This document shows positions 16,735 to 25,688 of a stretch of 64,000 nt of DNA, in pieces (positions within the stretch are counted from its first letter, which is position 1; each line of letters starts with the position of its first letter). Source of the stretch: Aphanocapsa lilacina HA4352-LM1 (GTDB lineage Bacteria > Cyanobacteriota > Cyanobacteriia > Gloeobacterales > Gloeobacteraceae); NCBI GenBank assembly GCA_019359725.1, contig JAHHGR010000006.1:24860-88859 (forward strand), given 5' to 3'. A program made the translations under genes and the position numbers. The notes beneath the pieces were generated by a model that did no database searches, had not been told where the DNA came from, and saw only the letters and a program-made list of their open reading frames with translations.

Positions 16735-16905
16735 GCTTTTGCTATGCACGACAGTCTGTGGGGCGAGAGGCGGAACCCCCTTCGCGCTTCCCCTCTCGCG
16801 CTCTCCAGCCTCCCCGCCTCGCGGGGCGTGCCACCCCCCGACACCCCCCCGGACTCGAGGGGGCGGTGGGTGGAATGGGCTTATTCCGACACCTCCCCTA
16901 AATAC
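16735..16905. repeat. C/G-rich palindromic intergenic element
   Basis: Between the receptor gene and tldE lies a strongly C-rich stretch with nested inverted segments (CCCCGC-ctc-GCGGGG near 16823, and a CCACC ... GGTGG arrangement near 16840-16873). It is unlike the surrounding genes and looks like a REP-type intergenic repeat. Only one copy was seen in this window. Confidence 0.35.
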
Positions 16906-18232
16906 TGTCCGTGATGCTGGTGAACCGAAAAGCACCTGAGCGCACGGCGGGAACTACCATCGGGCCGTAGCGTTCGGCGGCGCCCACCGCGTCGATGTCG
17001 CGCAGCAGGTGGGGCAGGCTCTGGTTGAAGCGCAGGTTGCGGATCGGGTAGGCGATCTGGCCGTCTTCGATCCAGAAGGTGCCGTCGCGGGTCATGCCGG
17101 TGACGGTCAGCTCGCGGGGATTGATGGCCCGCACGTACCAGGCGCGGTGCACCAGTACCCCCCGCTCGGTGCGGGAGACCAGATCCATCGGGCTCGCCCC
17201 GGAGCCGACCATCGTCAGGGGGAAAAAGGTGCCCGTGGGGGCACAGCCTTTGCGGGCGGCCCAGTAGCGGCTATGGTGCAACAGCTTGGGCACACCCTCC
17301 CGGATCAGGGTGAGGGGCCGGTTGGGCTGGCCGTCGGGCAAGAAGGGGGCGCTTTGCAACAGCGGATGGGCCGGATTGCGCTCCAGGTGGACTAGGGGGC
17401 TGAACATGGCCTCGCCCAGGCGGGTACCGCCGTCGGGGCGGGACATAAACGAGCGGCCTTCGTCCGCCGCGCGTGCGTCTAGATTCCAGCCCACCCAGGC
17501 AAGCAGTTCGCCGAAGGCGGCGGGGTGCAAGATGACCGGGTAAAAGCCGGGTTCGACAGCCCGCGGCGACCGGGCGCGGTGGGCGCGGCGGACCACCGCT
17601 TCCGCCATTGCGACACAGTCGAGGGCACCAAGCTTCCAGGCGGTCTGTTCCCCCCAACTCGAGCCGTCGCCGGTGCGGGCGGTACAGCTGAAACTGGCGG
17701 TGGTCGAACGGCCGGCGGCCCGCAGCCCCCGGGAGTTGCCCACCGCCCGCAGGCGGCTTTCGGCAGCAAGCGTACCGGCTGCCTCGCCGCCCGCCGCCGC
17801 CGCTATCCGGCACACCCGCTGGACGATTTCGCCTCGCTCCAGCGGCGAGCAGCGGGCGGTCCTTTCGTCGAAGGCCGCCTGAGGAGCGTCATACATCTGC
17901 GGCTCCAAAAGCGGCATCCACTCGGGATCTTCCGGGGCGATGCGCGCCAGGGTCTCCGAACTGCGCAAAGCCGCCTCGATCGATTCGGGATTGCCCACCG
18001 TCGCGGTAGCCGTGGCGCCGCGCGAGCCGAAAAAACTGGTGATGGCGATCGAAGCGCGCTCCTGATTGACGTTCTGAATCATCTGATTGCCAGAAAAGCG
18101 GCTCAAGGCTTGCGCTGCACCGTCGAGGGAAACGAACACACCTTCAGCTGCGGATCCGGCAATCACTTGGTCGATGATCTCCAGAGCCTGGGTCTTTGAG
18201 GCAATCTCGGCGGGCAGAGCGTCCAGAGTCAT
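16898..18232 (-). CDS. TldE/PmbA-like peptidase partner
   Basis: The 444-residue protein belongs to the TldD/PmbA superfamily: an N-terminal half with SFFGSRGATATATV, a middle GFYPVILHPAAFGELLAWV and a C-terminal PTGTFFPLTMVGSGA. It lacks the HExxxH motif and so corresponds to the non-metal subunit TldE. With TldD it forms a peptidase that shortens unfolded or modified peptides through a narrow channel. Its ATG overlaps the stop of the upstream P450 (ATGA, 18229-18232), so it is the last gene of the tldD-P450-P450-tldE operon. Confidence 0.88.
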   Translation of the reverse strand: MTLDALPAEIASKTQALEIIDQVIAGSAAEGVFVSLDGAAQALSRFSGNQMIQNVNQERASIAITSFFGSRGATATATVGNPESIEAALRSSETLARIAPEDPEWMPLLEPQMYDAPQAAFDERTARCSPLERGEIVQRVCRIAAAAGGEAAGTLAAESRLRAVGNSRGLRAAGRSTTASFSCTARTGDGSSWGEQTAWKLGALDCVAMAEAVVRRAHRARSPRAVEPGFYPVILHPAAFGELLAWVGWNLDARAADEGRSFMSRPDGGTRLGEAMFSPLVHLERNPAHPLLQSAPFLPDGQPNRPLTLIREGVPKLLHHSRYWAARKGCAPTGTFFPLTMVGSGASPMDLVSRTERGVLVHRAWYVRAINPRELTVTGMTRDGTFWIEDGQIAYPIRNLRFNQSLPHLLRDIDAVGAAERYGPMVVPAVRSGAFRFTSITDSI

Positions 18233-19605
18233 TGTCCGGCGCTAGGAGTGCGCGATAGAAGACGGCTTGCCGAGCGCTCGCCGGTCGCAACTAGAAAAAG
18301 CCCTGCCGGTGGGGCGAGCGTAACCCCGCGGCGCACCGGTTTTAAAAGCCGCGGCTGCACCAGATTCAAATCCCGCTGCAACAGCACTGTGGCAAGGACC
18401 AGCTTCATCTCGTAGAGGGCGAAGGCCATGCCGATGCAGCGCCGAGTGCCGCCCCCGAAGGGTAAAAACTCGTAGAGCGAAAAGGTCCGCTCCAAAAACC
18501 GTTCCGGCCGAAAGCACTCAGGGTCGGGGTAGGTTTCAGGGCGGTGATGGGCCAGGTAAATGTTTGCAGCCAGGCGGGCACCCGCCTCGTAGTCGCGGCC
18601 GACAATCCGCACCCTCTGCCGGGCAACGCGCGGCGAAGCGATCAGCGCCACCGGATAGATGCGCAAGGTCTCCGAGCAGACCGCCCCCAGGTACGGCAAT
18701 CGGGCGATCGCCTCGGAGTCGGGATCGCTATCCAGACTGTCCAGTTCCGCAAGCAAACGTTCGCGCACCGCAGGCAGATAGTGGATCCAGTAAAAGGCCC
18801 AGGCCATCGCCGTGGCGGTCGTCTCATGACCGGCCACAAGCAGCGTCATCAATTCGTCGCGCAGTTCGATATCGCTCATACTCTGGCCCGCCTCGTCGCG
18901 CGCAGCGAGCAGCAGGCTCAAAATATCGCCCGCCGCCGGATCGAACCGCTCGCGCCGCGCGCGAATTTCGGCGTACAGCAACGCGTCGATCGCCCCCAGA
19001 TGCGTCTGCAGTCGCGCCCGAGGGCTCCAGGGACCCCAATCCTCCGGCAACATCAGCAACAGTGCCATATTGAGCGGCGAACTCATCGCATCGAGCATGT
19101 CGCCGAGCGCCTGGCGCAGCCGAACTAGGCGCGCTCCGTCGTGCAACCCGAAGACCGCCTGCAGGATCACCCGCAGCGAGATGCGCTGCATGGCACTGCG
19201 CACTGAGAAAGGTTTGCCCGGCTGCCAGCGGGCCATCACCTCCTCGGTGACGCGGCGGATGAGGGTGCCGTAGGCGCGCATGCGCTCGCCGTGAAAAGGT
19301 GGGGTGAGCAAGCGGCGCTGCTGCTGGTGGCGCTCGCCATCGAGCAACAGCAGCGAGTTGACCCCGAGGGTGGGGCGCAAGGCGACATTGGACGCACCGG
19401 CATCGAAGCTGCCCGCCTCGGCGGTAAAAAGCTGTTGGATGGCCTGCGGGTCGCTGAACATCACCAGGGGCGGAAAGACGCCAACGCGCATCGTGAAGGG
19501 ATCGCCATAGCGCCCGGCGGTCGTGTGCAGATAGTCCGTCGGGCCGCCGATCCACTGCATCAACTGGAAAGGCGAAGGGGAGGAAGGGCCGAGGGGTAAG
19601 GACAT
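18229..19605 (-). CDS. cytochrome P450, CYP110-like (copy 2)
   Basis: A 458-residue P450 with the I-helix AGHETTATAMAW, the K-helix ETLR, the PERF motif and the haem loop FGGGTRRCIGMAF, Cys near residue 390. There is no membrane anchor, so it is a soluble bacterial type needing ferredoxin. Similarity to the neighbouring copy is high and includes two perfectly identical DNA blocks. ATG 19605 is chosen because it gives the same MSLPxGPxSP start and the same length as copy 1; the frame opens at 19641. Typical substrates of this group are fatty acids or terpenes; none can be assigned here. Confidence 0.9.
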   Translation of the reverse strand: MSLPLGPSSPSPFQLMQWIGGPTDYLHTTAGRYGDPFTMRVGVFPPLVMFSDPQAIQQLFTAEAGSFDAGASNVALRPTLGVNSLLLLDGERHQQQRRLLTPPFHGERMRAYGTLIRRVTEEVMARWQPGKPFSVRSAMQRISLRVILQAVFGLHDGARLVRLRQALGDMLDAMSSPLNMALLLMLPEDWGPWSPRARLQTHLGAIDALLYAEIRARRERFDPAAGDILSLLLAARDEAGQSMSDIELRDELMTLLVAGHETTATAMAWAFYWIHYLPAVRERLLAELDSLDSDPDSEAIARLPYLGAVCSETLRIYPVALIASPRVARQRVRIVGRDYEAGARLAANIYLAHHRPETYPDPECFRPERFLERTFSLYEFLPFGGGTRRCIGMAFALYEMKLVLATVLLQRDLNLVQPRLLKPVRRGVTLAPPAGLFLVATGERSASRLLSRTPSAGQ

Positions 19606-19649
19606 AGCGATATCCCGAGCTTTGGGCGTGTTTCCATCCACACTAGGCG

Positions 19650-21026
19650 CTAGTGGACGGGCAACGGGTCGCGGCGGCCGGAGCGCACGGCTGTGGGGAT
19701 CAAGTAGAGATCCTCAGGCGGGGCGAGGGTGAGTCCGCGGCGGACCGGCAACCGAGATCGCAGATCCGCCAGGCGCAGCTCCACGCGCGCGAGCACTGTG
19801 GCAAGGACCAGCTTCATCTCGTAGAGGGCGAAGGCCATGCCGATGCAGCGCCGAGTGCCGCCCCCGAAGGGGACGAATTCGTAGGGTGAAAAGGTCCGCT
19901 CCAAAAAACGCTCCGGTCGAAAGCGCTCAGAGTCGGGGTAGGTTTCGGGGCGGCGGTGGGCCAGATAGATATTGGGAATCAAAAAACTCCCGACCGGATA
20001 TTCGCGATCGAGAATCTGGACAGGTCGCCTGGGAACTCGGGCAAAAGCAATCATACCCACCGGATAGATGCGCAGCGCCTCCGAGCAGACTGCCCCCAAA
20101 TAGGGCAGCCGGGCAATCGCCTCGGAGTCGGGATCATTGCCCAGGCTATCGAGTTCCGCAAGCAAACGTTCGCGCACCGCAGGCAGATAGTGGATCCAGT
20201 AAAAGGCCCAGGCCATCGCCGTGGCGGTCGTCTCATGACCGGCCACAAGCAGCGTCATCAACTCGTCGCGCAGTTCGACATCGCTCATACCCTGACCCGC
20301 CTCGTCCCGCGCGGCCAACAGCAGACTCAAAACGTCGTTGGCCTGGGGATCGGGGCGCTCCCGCCGCTCGCGTATTTCGGTGTAGAGCAGTGCATCGATG
20401 GCGTCAATCTGGGCTTTGAGCTGGCCCATCGGGCTCATTGGACCCGCATCCTGCGGGAAGATCAGCCGCAATCCCAAAAGCAAAGGCGAAGCGGACCCAT
20501 CGATCATGCTGCCTAGCAACTGGCACACCCGCAGGTAACGCGGGCCGTCGTGCAACCCGAAGACCGCCTGCAAGATCACCCGCAGCGAGATGCGCTGCAT
20601 CGAGCGGCGGGCTTGAAAGGGTGTGCCCAGGTTCCAGCGGGCGGTTACCTGTTCTGTGAGACTGCGGATGAGGGTGCCGTAGGAGCGCATGCGCTCGCCG
20701 TGAAAAGGCGGGGTGAGCAGGCGGCGCTGTCGCTGGTGGCGCTCGCCGTCGAGCAACAGCAGCGAGTTGGATCCGAAGGTGATGTTGAAAGTGGACGAAG
20801 CGTTCGCCCCGCCGGAGTCAAATAATCCGGGTTCAGGGTTGAACAGTTGCTGGAGAGCCTCAGGGCTGCTGAAGAAGACGGCCGTCACCGGCGAGTGGAG
20901 CCCCAGCCGCATCGTGAACGGATCGCCATAACGCCGGGCTGTGCGCTCCAAATAATCGGTCGGATGGCCAATCCATTGCAACAGTTGAAGCGGCGGCGGC
21001 GAAGCGGGACCGGCGGGTAAAGACAT
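19650..21026 (-). CDS. cytochrome P450, CYP110-like (copy 1)
   Basis: A 458-residue P450 with AGHETT in the I-helix, EALR for the ExxR motif, PERFLERTFSPYEFVPFGGGTRRCIG with haem Cys394, and the WxxxR block (RWNLG) in the C-helix. It lies 69 bp after tldD and 44 bp before copy 2, all on one strand. The electron donor could be the ferredoxin at 53103 or another. The tandem arrangement and equal lengths point to duplication. Confidence 0.9.
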   Translation of the reverse strand: MSLPAGPASPPPLQLLQWIGHPTDYLERTARRYGDPFTMRLGLHSPVTAVFFSSPEALQQLFNPEPGLFDSGGANASSTFNITFGSNSLLLLDGERHQRQRRLLTPPFHGERMRSYGTLIRSLTEQVTARWNLGTPFQARRSMQRISLRVILQAVFGLHDGPRYLRVCQLLGSMIDGSASPLLLGLRLIFPQDAGPMSPMGQLKAQIDAIDALLYTEIRERRERPDPQANDVLSLLLAARDEAGQGMSDVELRDELMTLLVAGHETTATAMAWAFYWIHYLPAVRERLLAELDSLGNDPDSEAIARLPYLGAVCSEALRIYPVGMIAFARVPRRPVQILDREYPVGSFLIPNIYLAHRRPETYPDSERFRPERFLERTFSPYEFVPFGGGTRRCIGMAFALYEMKLVLATVLARVELRLADLRSRLPVRRGLTLAPPEDLYLIPTAVRSGRRDPLPVH

Positions 21027-21095
21027 AGGGACGCTCCAGGGACAACAGTGGGTCCCTCCAGGCTAGTCCAGGGATTGCGAACGCGAACTTTGTTC

Positions 21096-22580
21096 TTAAT
21101 CGGGGCTGCCCAGGGCGATATCGCGCACGCGCACCGGTACGCAGGCGTGGCTCATCTGGGCAATCTGCATGGGCTCCCCCTTGCCGCAGATATCGGTCCC
21201 CCACTGCTCCAGTTCCCTTTGCGGCCCGAGCGCATCGACGCGGTTCCAAAAATCAGTGGTCATCGCGCAGTAGGTGACGTCCTTGAACATATGGACGATC
21301 CTGCCCTTTTCGATCTTCCAGAACGCATCGCCGCCAAATTGAAAGTTGCGCCGCTGCTGATCGATCGAATAGCTGCCGATGCCGTCGATCAAAATTCCCG
21401 CTTCGGTGTCTGCGATCATCTCCGCGAGCGTGGCGGTAAGCGCCCCCCCGTCCGCACCGGGCTCCAACCCCAGATTTGGAATGCGCACCATCGGCACATT
21501 CGCCCAACTGTCGGCAAAGGCACAGCCGTTGCTGGCGGCTCTTCCTAGACGGCAAGCCGTCTCCCGGTCGGTCAGATAGTCGACCAGAATACCGTCCTCC
21601 ACCACCCGCCAGCTCTGGGCGGGCACCCCCTCGTCGTCCCAGCCGCAGGTGGCCCGTCCCCCCTCCTGGGTGCGATCGGCGCGGAAATTGACCCCCGAAG
21701 CGGCGTAGCGCAAGGCCCCCAGTTTATCGGTGGTAGCGAAGCTGGTGCCGGCAAAGTTGGCCTCGTAGCCGTAGACCCGGTCCAGTTCGGTGGGATGGCC
21801 GACCGATTCGTGGATGGTAAGAAACAGATGACTGGGCTTGAGGAGAAGCGTGGAGCGCACCCCTTGGGGACCCCGGGGAGCGCGCACTTTCTGGATCGCC
21901 TCTGTGGCCACCCGCTCGGTCTGCGCCATCAGGTCCGCCGCATCGATGTGCTCGTAGCCGATGTTGAGGGGCGGCCGCTCGTAGGAGCGCTCCTGGGCGT
22001 CGCCATTGGCCACCGCCGTGCAGCTGAAGCCTGGATAACTTCGGTAAATCGTCTGCTCGATGAGCGCCCCTTCGGTGGAGGCGAAAAGTTTCTCCTCGCG
22101 CCCAAAGCGCAGGAACGAGCGCACCTTGCGGATGCCTTGATCTCCATAACGCAAGAGCTGCTCGTTAATTTCCAGCAGCAGTTGCGCCTTCTTTTCGACC
22201 GGCACACTGAAAGGATCGACCTTGATGGGTGTGATGTAGCTGCCCCGCTCCGGGACGACCGGGACCAGCCGGACGCGCGTATTTTGGGCCAGCCGACTTG
22301 CCCGGGCCGTCTCCACCGCCAGAGCCACGGTGCGCTCCACCTGCTCGGCACCCAGCCGGTGGCTCGCGGCGAATCCCCAGGCACCATCGAGGAGCACCCG
22401 CACCCCAAAACCGCTGCTGCGCCGCTCACTCAATTCGTCCATCGAGCGATCCCGGGCGGTGAGGCGCTGGGTGTGTTCGCCGGTAAAGCGCACCTCGCCG
22501 TACTCGCAACCTGTGCGGCGCAACCGGTCAATCGCCAGCGCCGCGAGTTCTTTGCGGGTGAGCGGGGCGGCCAGAACCAT
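21096..22580 (-). CDS. tldD: TldD-like metallopeptidase
   Basis: The 494-residue protein carries the TldD zinc motif HExxxH as HESVGHPTELDR (His257, Glu258, His262). A late Cys in GTDICGKGEP occupies the place of the family's third ligand. Other family blocks are FGVRVLLDGAWGFA and GGRATCGWDDEG. In E. coli the TldD/TldE complex trims peptide antibiotic precursors such as microcin B17 and degrades CcdA; here the target is unknown. ATG 22580 follows CGAGGAGTGCCC. It is the first gene of a four-gene operon and diverges from hutH. Confidence 0.9.
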   Translation of the reverse strand: MVLAAPLTRKELAALAIDRLRRTGCEYGEVRFTGEHTQRLTARDRSMDELSERRSSGFGVRVLLDGAWGFAASHRLGAEQVERTVALAVETARASRLAQNTRVRLVPVVPERGSYITPIKVDPFSVPVEKKAQLLLEINEQLLRYGDQGIRKVRSFLRFGREEKLFASTEGALIEQTIYRSYPGFSCTAVANGDAQERSYERPPLNIGYEHIDAADLMAQTERVATEAIQKVRAPRGPQGVRSTLLLKPSHLFLTIHESVGHPTELDRVYGYEANFAGTSFATTDKLGALRYAASGVNFRADRTQEGGRATCGWDDEGVPAQSWRVVEDGILVDYLTDRETACRLGRAASNGCAFADSWANVPMVRIPNLGLEPGADGGALTATLAEMIADTEAGILIDGIGSYSIDQQRRNFQFGGDAFWKIEKGRIVHMFKDVTYCAMTTDFWNRVDALGPQRELEQWGTDICGKGEPMQIAQMSHACVPVRVRDIALGSPD

Positions 22581-22662
22581 GGGCACTCCTCGTCGGTGGC
22601 GGTGTGCCCCATTGTACCTACCGGCGAGCCGGCCATACGGGAGTGCAAAGCATCCGCCATAC

Positions 22663-22680
22663 CGTTTGCAAACGATCGTT
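22663..22680. promoter_or_regulatory. overlapping perfect palindromes between divergent tldD and hutH
   Basis: CGTTTGCAAACG (22663-22674) and AACGATCGTT (22671-22680) are both perfect palindromes and overlap by four bases. They lie 83 bp before tldD and about 70 bp before hutH, well placed for an operator shared by both transcripts. Confidence 0.4.
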
Positions 22681-22748
22681 GCGGCAGCCTCCAGTGGGAG
22701 GGGCGCTTGATTAGCATGGCGAACGGGTAGTGGCCAGGCAGGCGTGTG

Positions 22749-24293
22749 ATGAAGCTTTTGAGCGATCGGTTGGCCATTGACGGTTCTTCCCTGACGGTGG
22801 ACGATGTCGTCGCCGTCGCCCGCGGCGGTGTACCGGTGATCATTTCGGCGGCCAGTCTGGAGGCTGTGCGTCGTTCGCGCGCCGTTGTCGAAACGTTGCT
22901 CGAAGGCGATCAGGCTATCTATGGGATCACCACCGGCTTCGGCTATTTCAAGAACCGGCGCATTCCCCGCTCGTCGCTCGAGCAGTTGCAGCACAATTTG
23001 CTGGTCAGCAGTGCCGCCGGAGTCGGAGAACCCTTTAGCCGCGAGGTGGTGCGCGCCATGTTGCTGCTGAGGGCCAACACCCTGGCGCGGGGGTACTCGG
23101 GGGTGTGTCCCGAGACGCTCGAACTGCTGGTGGCGATGCTCAACCGGGGGGTGCACCCGGTGGTGCCCAGCCGGGGCTCGGTAGGAGCGAGCGGCGATCT
23201 GGCGCCTTTGGCTCACCTGGCCCTGGTGCTCACCGGCGAGGGCGAGGCGGAGGTGGCGGGCGAGGTGCTTTCCGGCAGAGCGGCCCTGGCGAGGGTGGGT
23301 CTCGAGCCGATTTGGTTGGGGGCCAAGGAAGGACTGGCGCTCATCAACGGCACTCAAGCGATGAGTGCCCTGGGGGCGATTACCGTCTACCGCGCCCGGC
23401 GGCTGGCCAAGCTTGCGGATCTTGCCTGTGCGATGACCTTGGAAGCTACCCTCGGTTCGCGCACTGCCTTTTTGCCCCATTTCCACCGCCTGCGGCCCCA
23501 CCCCGGTCAGCAAGCGAGCGCGCGCAATTTGCTGGTGCTCACCGAGGACAGTGCGCTCATCGCCTCCCACGCGGGTTGCGACCGGGTACAGGATGCCTAC
23601 TCGCTGCGCTGCGCGCCCCAGGTGCACGGGGCGAGCCTGGACGCCATCGCTTACGCCGCCGGGGTGATCGCAATCGAAATCAACGCGGTCACCGACAATC
23701 CGCTCATCTTCGCGGACACCGGCCAGGTGGTGACCGGCGGCCACTTCCACGGCCAGCCCGTCGCCATGGCCACCGATGTGCTCGCGATTGCCCTGGCGGA
23801 ACTGGCCGACATCTCCGAGCGACGCACCGAGCGGCTGGTCAACGCCGATTATTCCAATGGTCTGCCGATGTTCCTCACCGAAGCGGGCGGTCTGCATTCG
23901 GGCTACATGGTCGCCCAGTACACCGCGGCCTCCCTGGTCTCCGAGAACAAAGTGCTCGCCCACCCGGCCTGCGTCGATTCGATCCCGACTTCCGCCGGCC
24001 AGGAAGATCACGTGAGCATGGGCCTCACCGCCGCCCGCAAAGCGCTCAGCGTCTGCGACAACTGCGAGCGGGTGCTTGCCATCGAACTGATGTGCGCCGC
24101 CCAGGCGCTCGACTTGCGCGGCAAGCTCACCCCCGGCCGCGGCAGCCGGGCTGCCCTCGGGATGATTCGTTCGGCGATTCCCCATCTGGAATCTGACCGC
24201 ATCGTCAGCCGCGACATCGAGAAGGTGGTCGAATTGATGGCTAGCGGCACCTTGCTCGCCGCGGTCGAAGCGGCCTGCGGCCCCCTCGATTGA
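22749..24293 (+). CDS. hutH: histidine ammonia-lyase-like MIO enzyme
   Basis: The 514-residue protein has the MIO-forming Ala-Ser-Gly (residues 147-149 in GSVGASGDLAPLAH), Tyr58 in YGITTGFG, NAVTDNPLIF and the AGQEDHVSMG block whose Glu marks histidine ammonia-lyases. It would convert histidine to urocanate and ammonia. The position of the substrate-contacting His83 of the Pseudomonas enzyme is Ser88 here (LLVSSAAG instead of LVLSHAAG), so substrate preference is open. No hutU, hutI or hutG lies nearby. A GTG one codon earlier (22746) could also start it. Confidence 0.82.
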   Translation: MKLLSDRLAIDGSSLTVDDVVAVARGGVPVIISAASLEAVRRSRAVVETLLEGDQAIYGITTGFGYFKNRRIPRSSLEQLQHNLLVSSAAGVGEPFSREVVRAMLLLRANTLARGYSGVCPETLELLVAMLNRGVHPVVPSRGSVGASGDLAPLAHLALVLTGEGEAEVAGEVLSGRAALARVGLEPIWLGAKEGLALINGTQAMSALGAITVYRARRLAKLADLACAMTLEATLGSRTAFLPHFHRLRPHPGQQASARNLLVLTEDSALIASHAGCDRVQDAYSLRCAPQVHGASLDAIAYAAGVIAIEINAVTDNPLIFADTGQVVTGGHFHGQPVAMATDVLAIALAELADISERRTERLVNADYSNGLPMFLTEAGGLHSGYMVAQYTAASLVSENKVLAHPACVDSIPTSAGQEDHVSMGLTAARKALSVCDNCERVLAIELMCAAQALDLRGKLTPGRGSRAALGMIRSAIPHLESDRIVSRDIEKVVELMASGTLLAAVEAACGPLD

Positions 24294-24380
24294 ACCGTTG
24301 AACTGTTTCGCCGGGATCTATCTTCACCGGCCGGGCGGTCAAAACTCCAACAGGAAGCGGTTTTTTACCAATTACCTGAT

Positions 24381-25262
24381 CTAACGTTCCGTACTCTGCC
24401 AGCCGTGGCTGCGCAGATAGTCCTCCAGACTCGTCAACCAAGGAAACTCCCTGCGCAACGCTGCAACGTCGATGTCCGGGCCGACATTTTCGATCCAACG
24501 CATCAAATTGGTGACTTCGTCGCCCACCGCTTGGCGCGCCTCGTCGAACGAGATTTGTACGTATTGAACCTGCTTGCCTGTCACCCGCCCAAACAGCTCG
24601 GCCATCTGCCGGGCGGTGCTCACGTCGCTCGCCACATCTAGGGCGCGTCCAAGCCATTGCTGGGGATTGGCGAGGGCGAGGACCACAAAATTTGCGTAAT
24701 TTTCTTCTGAGATCTGGAAGATTTTTGTATCCGGTGAGAAGGGATCGACCAGGCGCCCCTGCATCACCCCGTCCCGGTAAGCCTCCAGGCTGTAGTTGAA
24801 GGCCACGGGGCGCAAGATGGTGTGCGGCAGCCCGATCTGCCGGATGTGGCATTCGATCTTCCACTTGCTTTCGATGTGCGGCACACCCGTATGGCGGTGG
24901 GCGCTCGCCGCCGAACTGTAGACAAAATGCCCCACTCCCGCGGCTTGGGCCGCGTCCGCCAGTGCCACGCCTTGGGCTGTCTCCTCCGCCTGATCGGTTT
25001 CAAAAAACCGCAGCACCGCAAACACCCCGTCAACGCCGTCCAGGGCGCGCTCGACAGAGAGCCGGTCCTCCAGATTCCCCTGCACCAGCGCAGCACCTTG
25101 GGCGGCGAGTGCCCGCGCCTTTTCGGCCTGCGGCTCGCGCACCAGGGCGCGCACTCGGAAAGCACCGTCGGCAAGCAATCGGCGGGCCACCGCTCCACCC
25201 TGGTTGCCGGTGGCGCCCGTGACGAGAATCAAAGCCGGTTGTGTCAATGGTTGTGCTACCAC
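24381..25262 (-). CDS. NmrA-like NAD(P)-binding protein
   Basis: The 293-residue Rossmann protein has the dinucleotide loop VTGATGNQGGAVARRLL near the N-terminus, RALVRE after the second strand and an NmrA-type body (HFVYSSAAS, ESKWKIECHIR, LPHTILRPVAF). The catalytic YxxxK of short-chain dehydrogenases is missing, as in NmrA/HSCARG redox sensors. The GTG at 25262 is chosen because GCAGGAGAACAAC precedes it; the frame is open to an ATG at 25334. It may sense NADPH/NADP or reduce a quinone or phenolic compound. Confidence 0.82.
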   Translation of the reverse strand: MVAQPLTQPALILVTGATGNQGGAVARRLLADGAFRVRALVREPQAEKARALAAQGAALVQGNLEDRLSVERALDGVDGVFAVLRFFETDQAEETAQGVALADAAQAAGVGHFVYSSAASAHRHTGVPHIESKWKIECHIRQIGLPHTILRPVAFNYSLEAYRDGVMQGRLVDPFSPDTKIFQISEENYANFVVLALANPQQWLGRALDVASDVSTARQMAELFGRVTGKQVQYVQISFDEARQAVGDEVTNLMRWIENVGPDIDVAALRREFPWLTSLEDYLRSHGWQSTER

Positions 25263-25688
25263 GTTGTTCTCCTGCTTAAAGGCTTTGCACCGCTCGCCTT
25301 TGCAGCGCTCGGAGCCCGGCCCCGGCGAGCTCAACGATCGTAGTGGTAGGCCGCTACCCCGGCCTTGTAAAAAAACGGCGAATTACGGTGAAATCCTGCC
25401 GCTTTGCCGGCAAAAAGCCGAAGGTTCCAGGCAACAGGCCATCGGCCGGGTTTTCCATAACATTTGGGTCGATTCTGGACAATACTTCTACACTGTTTGT
25501 GCAGACTATTCTACACAGGGAGATCCGACCGCCGATATCTCGGACATCCGCCGCGTAGAGCAGGTCGTCAAAACGGTACCCTCTACCGATCGGCGGCGCT
25601 CTACCGGGCCGTGGGCGCCTCAACTTAAAAGCCAATCAGCGAGGCGCGCCATCCGAATCGTTCCCGGTGTCTGCAAGCGCAAATCCCG
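25263..25688. other. 426-bp spacer, upstream region of the NmrA-like gene
   Basis: No convincing gene is seen. Two direct copies of TTCTACAC (25486-25493 and 25509-25516) are spaced 23 bp apart, two helical turns, and could be half-sites for a regulator. The rest is AT-richer than the flanking genes. Confidence 0.4.

Noticed and set aside
22581..24185. N-terminal extension of the tldD frame over hutH
   Set aside because: The extension is antisense to hutH with its intact MIO motif; the family start and a ribosome site are at 22580.
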